Shown: positions 7,244 through 11,322 of the stretch, in pieces
Numbering within the stretch: the stretch's first letter is position 1
Layout: every line of letters starts with the position of its first letter
Origin: Oscillospiraceae bacterium
GTDB lineage: Bacteria > Bacillota > Clostridia > Oscillospirales > Oscillospiraceae
DNA: 11,322 nt
Assembly (NCBI GenBank): GCA_029009035.1
Contig: JAQXJQ010000183.1
Location: 1-11,322 of the forward strand
Direction of reading: 5' to 3'
Position numbers and translations under genes: made by a program
The notes under the pieces: generated by a model
What the model saw: only the letters and a program-made list of their open reading frames with translations
Databases searched by the model: none
What the model was told of the DNA's origin: nothing

Positions 7244-8203
7244 ATGGGCGAAGAAAAAATTGTAGGACACATTTATGATATACAGGGCTATTCCGTCCAC
7301 GACGGCCCGGGCATCCGCACCACGGTGTATGTGAAGGGCTGCCCCCTGCGCTGCCTTTGGTGCCACAGCCCGGAGTCCCAGACCTTCACCGACGAGCTGG
7401 CCTGTATGCCCCTGCGGTGTGTGGGCATTGAAAGCTGCGGAGCCTGCCTGCGGGTCTGTCCCAAGGATGCCATTGTGCTCCGGGAGCCGGAGAAATCTCT
7501 GCTGGATGACTCGGTGTATCTGACAAAGGTCAGAATTGACCGGGAAAAATGCGACAACTGCATGGCCTGCGCCCGGGTCTGCGCCGCGGAAGCGCTGTTC
7601 TGCGACGGCTACGACATCACCGTGGAGGATGCCTTCCGCCGGGTGATGAAGGACAAACTGTTTTACAAAGAGGATGGCGGCGTCACCATTTCCGGCGGCG
7701 AAGCCATGTGTCAGCCGGAGTTCACCTACGCGCTGGCGAAAATGTGCAAGGACGCGGGAATTACCGTGTGCATCGACACCACCGGCCACTGCCGGTGGGA
7801 GCTGCTGGAGAAGATGATCCCGGTGACGGATCTGTTCCTGTATGACCTGAAGCACATGGACAGCGGCAAGCACAGGCATTTTACCGGAGTCGGCAATGAA
7901 CTGATCCTGGAAAATGCCCGCCGGCTGGCAGCCGGCGGCGGCAAGCTGCAGATCCGCATCCCCGTCATTCCCAAGCTCAACGGCGGGCTGGACAACATCC
8001 GCGCCACCGCCCGGTTCTGCAAAGAACTGGGGGACGCGGTGACGCTGGTGCAGGTGCTCCCCTATCACCGGATGGGGATCCCCAAGTATCAGCGGTTGGA
8101 CCGGCCGTACCGATTGACCAATATCGATCAGCCTGACGACACTTATATGAATGAGCGGCTGCAGATCATGCTGGACGCGGGTCTGAAAGCCCAGCTGCAC
8201 TGA
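7244..8203 (+). CDS. Glycyl radical enzyme activating protein (radical SAM, with two extra 4Fe-4S clusters)
   Basis: This 319-residue radical SAM enzyme should install the glycyl radical on the neighbouring enzyme by abstracting hydrogen from G776. The SAM-binding cluster motif is C33-x3-C37-x2-C40 in KGCPLRCLWCHSPE, preceded by the activase-typical SVHDGPGIRT. A ferredoxin-like insert follows with two cysteine sets: C59, C65, C68, C72 and C103, C106, C109, C113. The second is a normal Cx2Cx2Cx3C; the first has five rather than two residues between its first two cysteines. The SAM-contacting GGE motif (151-153) lies in TISGGEAMCQPEF. The double-cluster insert is characteristic of activases for GRE eliminases and decarboxylases, and is absent from the pyruvate formate-lyase activase. 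The ribosome site GGAAGGA (7230-7236) precedes the ATG by 7 bases. It begins 34 bases after the radical enzyme, so co-transcription is very likely. Confidence 0.95.
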   Translation: MGEEKIVGHIYDIQGYSVHDGPGIRTTVYVKGCPLRCLWCHSPESQTFTDELACMPLRCVGIESCGACLRVCPKDAIVLREPEKSLLDDSVYLTKVRIDREKCDNCMACARVCAAEALFCDGYDITVEDAFRRVMKDKLFYKEDGGVTISGGEAMCQPEFTYALAKMCKDAGITVCIDTTGHCRWELLEKMIPVTDLFLYDLKHMDSGKHRHFTGVGNELILENARRLAAGGGKLQIRIPVIPKLNGGLDNIRATARFCKELGDAVTLVQVLPYHRMGIPKYQRLDRPYRLTNIDQPDDTYMNERLQIMLDAGLKAQLH

Positions 8204-8220
8204 AAAGGAGAAGATGCATC

Positions 8221-9198
8221 ATGAAAAAAATCGTTTCCCTGTTTGCCAAGGGCAATCCCCTGTACAATATGCTCAACGAGCGGGCAAAGAACTACGCCGC
8301 CGAGAAGGGTCTGGAGTATGAGTGGGCTCCCATGGATCCCTACACCCCCGAGAAGGCCGCCGCTGCTCTGGCCAACGCGGATGCCGGCATCATTGACATC
8401 GAAAAGTACGACCGGGAGATCTTCTCCCAGATCAACAGCCGCAACAAGCTGCTGATCCGGTTCGGCGTGGGCTTCGACGCGGTGAACCTGAAGGACGCCA
8501 CCGAGTGCGGCATCAAGGTCGCCAGAACCCAGGGCGCCAACGCCAACGCTGTGGCGGAGGACGCGCTGCTGATGATCATGGCTCTGCGCAGAAAGCTGAA
8601 CCAGGGTCAGAGAGGCGTTGCCACCGGCAACTGGGCCAAGGAGATCGGCCACGAGACCATCGGTGCCACCGTGGGCATTCTGGGCTTCGGCGCCGTGGGC
8701 AAGACCCTGGCGAAGCTGCTGCAGGGCTTCGGCTGCCGGATCCTGGCCTTCGATACCTACCACGATGACAAGGCCGCGGCGGAGCTGGGCGTGACCTTTG
8801 TGGACGCGGACACCATCTTCCGGGAGAGCGATGCCATCAGCATCCATCTGGCGCTGAATGAGAGCACCAAGGGCTATGTCAACGCGGAGCGTCTTGCCAT
8901 GATGAAGCCCGATGCCGTGATCGTGAACACCGCCCGCGGCCCTCTGGTGGATGACGAGGCCATGGTGGCCGCCCTGCGGGAGCATCGGATCGGCGGCGCC
9001 GGTCTGGACGTATTCGCTCAGGAGCCTCTGCCTGTGGAGAGCCCCTATGTGGGTCTGGACAACGTGATCCTGACGCCCCATGTGGCCAGCTCCACCGTGG
9101 AGTCCCTGTGGAGCATCTATGCCATGGCCATCGACATTGCCGCCGACTTCTTTAACGGCACCGAGAGCGCCCAGACCGCGAGATGCTGGCTGAACTGA
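8221..9198 (+). CDS. D-isomer-specific 2-hydroxyacid dehydrogenase family (NAD(P)-dependent)
   Basis: This 325-residue oxidoreductase should interconvert a 2-hydroxy acid and the 2-keto acid. The Rossmann nucleotide-binding motif is GFGAVG (155-160) in TVGILGFGAVGKTLAKLL. The catalytic triad of the family is complete: R239 in NTARGPLVDD, E268 in DVFAQEPLP, and H287 in LTPHVASST. The N-terminal substrate domain has RFGVGFDAVNLKDA, matching the family R-x-G-x-G-x-D-x-V/I-D/N motif. The length is usual. The ribosome site AAAAGGAG (8203-8210) overlaps the activase stop and lies 10 bases before the ATG; an ATG at 8214 is out of frame. Close members include phosphoglycerate, glyoxylate/hydroxypyruvate and lactate dehydrogenases; I cannot place this one more precisely. 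Only 17 bases separate it from the activase, so it probably acts on the substrate or product of the radical enzyme (inference). Confidence 0.94.
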   Translation: MKKIVSLFAKGNPLYNMLNERAKNYAAEKGLEYEWAPMDPYTPEKAAAALANADAGIIDIEKYDREIFSQINSRNKLLIRFGVGFDAVNLKDATECGIKVARTQGANANAVAEDALLMIMALRRKLNQGQRGVATGNWAKEIGHETIGATVGILGFGAVGKTLAKLLQGFGCRILAFDTYHDDKAAAELGVTFVDADTIFRESDAISIHLALNESTKGYVNAERLAMMKPDAVIVNTARGPLVDDEAMVAALREHRIGGAGLDVFAQEPLPVESPYVGLDNVILTPHVASSTVESLWSIYAMAIDIAADFFNGTESAQTARCWLN

Positions 9199-9210
9199 CG
9201 GAGGAAGCCC

Positions 9211-9675
9211 ATGCTCTACAACCAGATTTCCATTCACGACCGGTATGACCTGAGAAGCCCCCGGTTTCAGGAGAGCTTCCGGTTTCTGGCCAGAACCGAC
9301 CTCGGCACCCTGCCGGAGGGGACCTATCCCGTCTGCCCCGGGGTGACGGCCTATGTTCAGCTCTACAACACCTCCCCCGCGGAGGAGCTGGATCTGGAGA
9401 CCCACAGAAATTATTTTGACATTCAGTACGTGGTCAGCGGGGAAGAGGGCGTTGGCGTGATCCCCCTGGCCGGGCTGAAGGAAAAGACGCAGTACAATCC
9501 CGACCGGGATATCCAGTACTGGCAGGAGCCGGAGCACACCGGCATGGTGGTGCTGCGCCCCGGCGAGTACGTGGTGCTCCCCCCGGACATGGCGCACAAG
9601 CCCCGCTGCACCCTGAAGGAGAACTGCGCCGTCCGTAAAATCGTAATCAAAGTCCCTGCGGAACCCCGGAACTAA
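9211..9675 (+). CDS. YhcH/YjgK/YiaL family protein (DUF386-type beta-barrel)
   Basis: This small 154-residue soluble protein matches the YhcH/YjgK/YiaL family. Hallmarks are the metal-site block E63-T-H65 followed by Y-F-D70-I-Q-Y and GEEGVG, and the later PGEYVVLPPDMAHKP with H129, then a basic VRKIVIKV strand at the C-terminus. Family members form a cupin-like barrel with a metal site. They occur in sialic acid, 2,3-diketogulonate and other sugar-acid operons, where a role in handling or isomerising small sugars is suspected. The exact reaction is not established in general. Ribosome site GGAGG (9200-9204) precedes the ATG by 6 bases; the gene starts 12 bases after the dehydrogenase. Its presence hints that an intermediate of this pathway is sugar-like or a polyhydroxy acid (inference). 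No sialic-acid genes are present in the window. Confidence 0.88.
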   Translation: MLYNQISIHDRYDLRSPRFQESFRFLARTDLGTLPEGTYPVCPGVTAYVQLYNTSPAEELDLETHRNYFDIQYVVSGEEGVGVIPLAGLKEKTQYNPDRDIQYWQEPEHTGMVVLRPGEYVVLPPDMAHKPRCTLKENCAVRKIVIKVPAEPRN

Positions 9676-9702
9676 GGGATGTCAGAAAGGCGGAAATACA
9701 CA

Positions 9703-10695
9703 ATGCTTACAAAAAGACAGAATCTGTTGGAAACCATCCGCGGTGGCAATCCCGACCGCTATGTGAATATGTTTGAGGCCTTTGCCTTCACTTCCTTCCT
9801 GCCCATGAGCCTCCACGACAACAGGCCCAACGAAGGCGATATGAATGTGGTCAACTCCTGGGGCGTTACCCGCTCCTGGCCTGTGGGCAATCCCGGCCCC
9901 TTCCCCGTCCACACCCCGGACAAGCTGGTGGTCAAGGACATCGCCGAGTGGCGTAAGTACGTCAAGGCGCCCCAGGTGCTCTATGACAGCGCGGAGTGGG
10001 AGCGGGCCATTGCCCACGCGGAGTCCATCGACCGCAAGGAGCAGTTTGTCACCACCACCTTCGCCCCCGGCATCTTCGAGCAGACCCACTACCTGTGCGA
10101 GATCCAGAACACCCTGATGGCGTTCTATGAGGAGCCGGAGGCTCTGCAGGAGCTGTTTGCGTTCCTGGGCGAGTATGAGATCAGCCATGCCGAGCAGGTC
10201 TGCAAGTATCTGAAGCCCGACTGCCTGTTCCAGCATGACGACTGGGGCAGCCAGATCTCCACCTTCATGGCGCCGGATATGTTTGAGGAATTCCTGCTGC
10301 CGGTGTACAAGAAGATCTACGGCTACTACAAGAGCCACGGCGTGGAGCTAATCGTCCATCACTCCGACTCCTACGCTGCCACGCTGGTGCCCTACATGAT
10401 CGAGATGGGCATCGACATCTGGCAGGGCGTCATGACCACCAATGACATTCCCAATCTGATCAAGCAGTACGGCGGCAAGATCTCCTTCATGGGCGGCATC
10501 GACAGCGCCACCGTGGATCACGAGGGCTGGTCCGAGGAAGAGATCCGCCGGAAGGTGTTTGAAGCCTGCGATGCCTGCGGCAAGCACTATTTCATTCCCA
10601 GCGCGTCCCAGGGCGGCGCCATGAGCACCTACAAGGGTGTCTATGAGGCACTGGGCAGACAGATCGACGCCAAGAGCGCCATCGATTTCGGTTAA
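9703..10695 (+). CDS. Uroporphyrinogen decarboxylase superfamily protein (MtaA/CmuA-like fold), function unknown
   Basis: This 330-residue TIM-barrel protein belongs to the UROD superfamily, which includes haem-pathway decarboxylase and corrinoid-dependent methyltransferases. Landmarks are an N-terminal KRQNLLETIRGGNPDRY, the block HDDWGSQ (178-184) followed by MAPDMFEEFLLPVYK, the HHSDSY stretch (219-224) with EMGIDIW after it, and MGGID (263-267). In zinc methyltransferases of the MtaA type the central motif is HxCG with a further cysteine near the C-terminus. Here the aligned residues are H220-S221-D222 and SASQGG (300-305), so both usual zinc cysteines appear absent. It is unlikely to be the haem enzyme because the typical arginine-rich N-terminus is not seen. 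I chose ATG 9703 because AGAAAGGCGGA precedes it; an in-frame ATG at 9679 has no ribosome site at proper distance. No corrinoid protein gene is in the window. Confidence 0.88.
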   Translation: MLTKRQNLLETIRGGNPDRYVNMFEAFAFTSFLPMSLHDNRPNEGDMNVVNSWGVTRSWPVGNPGPFPVHTPDKLVVKDIAEWRKYVKAPQVLYDSAEWERAIAHAESIDRKEQFVTTTFAPGIFEQTHYLCEIQNTLMAFYEEPEALQELFAFLGEYEISHAEQVCKYLKPDCLFQHDDWGSQISTFMAPDMFEEFLLPVYKKIYGYYKSHGVELIVHHSDSYAATLVPYMIEMGIDIWQGVMTTNDIPNLIKQYGGKISFMGGIDSATVDHEGWSEEEIRRKVFEACDACGKHYFIPSASQGGAMSTYKGVYEALGRQIDAKSAIDFG

Positions 10696-10703
10696 CAACA
10701 TCA

Positions 10704-10755
10704 GCGGCCTGTGTGGGGACGAGCTTACCTGTCCGCGGCACAGGCCGCCCTTTTT
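10704..10755 (+). terminator. Nested intrinsic-terminator-like hairpin with T-run directly before the flavin reductase gene
   Basis: GCGGCCTGTG (10704-10713) pairs exactly with CACAGGCCGC (10739-10748). Inside, GGAC (10717-10720) can pair with GTCC (10731-10734) around a ten-base loop, making a long two-part stem. CC and then TTTTT (10751-10755) follow, the form of a Rho-independent terminator. It begins 8 bases after the stop of the UROD-like gene. The T-run leads straight into GGAGG (10756-10760), the ribosome site of the next gene, so the element may terminate most transcripts and let some pass. No obvious promoter lies between, so it may act as an attenuator rather than an operon end (inference). 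Confidence 0.75.
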
Positions 10756-10769
10756 GGAGGACATGGATC

Positions 10770-11322
10770 ATGTATCAGAAACTATTTGCGCCCCTGAAGA
10801 TCGGCACCATGGAGGTTCCCAACCGGATCGCCATGACCGCCATGGGCAATCATCTGGCAAACCCCGACGGCACGGTGTCCGACGCGGATGTGGCATTCTA
10901 CGGCGCCCGCGCCGCCGGCGGCGTGGGACTGGTGATCACCGAGTGCGCCTGCGTGGATTTTTCCACCGGCAAGGGCAACCTGAAGCAGCTGGCTGTGGAC
11001 AGCGACAGCCAGCTCCCCGGCCTGAAGCGTCTGGCCGATGAGATCCACAGCCATGGCTCCCGGGTGGCAGTGCAGATCTATCACCCCGGCCGTCAGGGCA
11101 TCGCCGCCCTCAACGGTGTGGAAACCATGAAGTCGTCCAGCGCCACCGAATGCCAGTGTGTGCATCAGCCCACCCATGAGATGACTCTGGAAGAGGTGCG
11201 GGAGATGGTCTGCCGGTTTGCTCAGGGCGCTCTGCGGCTGAAGAAGGCCGGCGTAGACGCGGTGGAGTTCCACGGCGCCCACGGCTACCTGATCGGCCAG
11301 TTCCTGAGTCCCTATACCAATC
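10770..11322 (+). CDS. Old Yellow Enzyme-family NADH:flavin oxidoreductase (partial, continues past the right edge)
   Basis: The first 184 residues are present; the C-terminus lies outside the window. The N-terminus has the FMN-barrel opening YQKLFAPLKIGTMEVPNRI and AMGNHLANPDGTVSD. It also shows YGARAAGGVGLVITE, the conserved HPGRQG (105-110), and FHGAHGYLIGQFLSPYTN with H168 and H171, the pair equivalent to His191/Asn194 of yeast OYE1. The GAHGYL form with a second His is typical of the larger bacterial members (2,4-dienoyl-CoA reductase, 2-enoate reductase, trimethylamine dehydrogenase and BaiCD-like groups). Those often add FeS and FAD/NAD domains, but the sequence ends before these could be seen. 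The family mostly reduces activated C=C bonds; some members demethylate amines. The start at 10770 follows GGAGG (10756-10760) by 9 bases; an ATG at 10763 is out of frame. Confidence 0.92.
   Translation, partial: MYQKLFAPLKIGTMEVPNRIAMTAMGNHLANPDGTVSDADVAFYGARAAGGVGLVITECACVDFSTGKGNLKQLAVDSDSQLPGLKRLADEIHSHGSRVAVQIYHPGRQGIAALNGVETMKSSSATECQCVHQPTHEMTLEEVREMVCRFAQGALRLKKAGVDAVEFHGAHGYLIGQFLSPYTN

Noticed and set aside
4699..7272. Very long open frame (857 codons) on the minus strand opposite the glycyl radical enzyme gene
   Set aside because: It mirrors a clear, motif-complete gene on the + strand. The translation is low in family motifs and rich in Gly, His, Gln and Val, as expected from reading GC-biased codons backwards. 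Similar shadows occur opposite most genes here.
4810..8203. Choline lyase (CutC/CutD), hydroxyproline dehydratase or B12-independent glycerol/propanediol dehydratase identity for the radical enzyme pair
   Set aside because: The C-V-E motif is shared by all of these, but no supporting neighbours (microcompartment proteins, P5C reductase, diol-utilisation genes) are present and I cannot verify class-specific pocket residues by eye. Left unassigned.
9679..9702. Upstream ATG at 9679 for the UROD-like gene
   Set aside because: It has no ribosome site at suitable distance, only AAGGG directly abutting it. ATG 9703 has AGAAAGGCGGA upstream.
9703..10695. HemE (haem-pathway uroporphyrinogen decarboxylase)
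   Set aside because: No typical N-terminal arginine motif and no haem genes nearby; the catabolic operon context and MtaA/CmuA-like layout argue against it.

Overview
The window is a densely packed bacterial catabolic locus with every gene on the + strand. The DNA is GC-rich with a strong third-position G/C preference. Clear GGAGG-type ribosome sites, a lipoprotein-type binding protein with a low-complexity Pro/Thr/Glu linker, and oxygen-sensitive radical enzymes point to a strict anaerobe. A Bacillota (Clostridia, Oscillospiraceae-like gut organism) is my best inference; no marker gene proves the taxon.

Layout: (1) positions 43-4721 hold a complete branched-chain-amino-acid-type (Liv/HAAT) ABC importer: lipoprotein binding protein, two permeases and two ATPases. 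After the binding-protein gene the junctions are tight (4-bp overlap, 8-bp overlap, 2-bp gap). (2) Positions 4810-8203 hold a glycyl radical enzyme (GRE) with an intact radical glycine and a C-V-E active-site motif, followed by its dedicated radical-SAM activase carrying two extra iron-sulfur clusters. (3) Positions 8221-10695 hold a D-2-hydroxyacid dehydrogenase, a YhcH/YjgK/YiaL-type small beta-barrel protein, and a uroporphyrinogen-decarboxylase-superfamily protein without the usual zinc cysteines. (4) A terminator-like hairpin at 10704-10755 precedes an Old Yellow Enzyme-family flavin reductase that runs off the right edge.

How the parts may fit together (inference): the importer brings in a small polar metabolite. 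The GRE breaks a C-O, C-N, C-S or C-C bond in that compound or a derivative. The NAD-dependent hydroxyacid dehydrogenase and the flavin C=C reductase carry out oxidation and reduction around this step. The YhcH-like and UROD-like proteins handle an intermediate. I cannot name the substrate. The combination does not match choline (no microcompartment genes), hydroxyproline (no P5C reductase) or isethionate (no sulfite genes) utilisation as far as the window shows. It is the most promising candidate here for an undescribed pathway.

There is no gene-free stretch above 300 bases. The notable non-coding elements are three hairpins, at 1383-1410, 4734-4767 and 10704-10755. I saw no tRNA, rRNA, mobile element, CRISPR array or attachment site.
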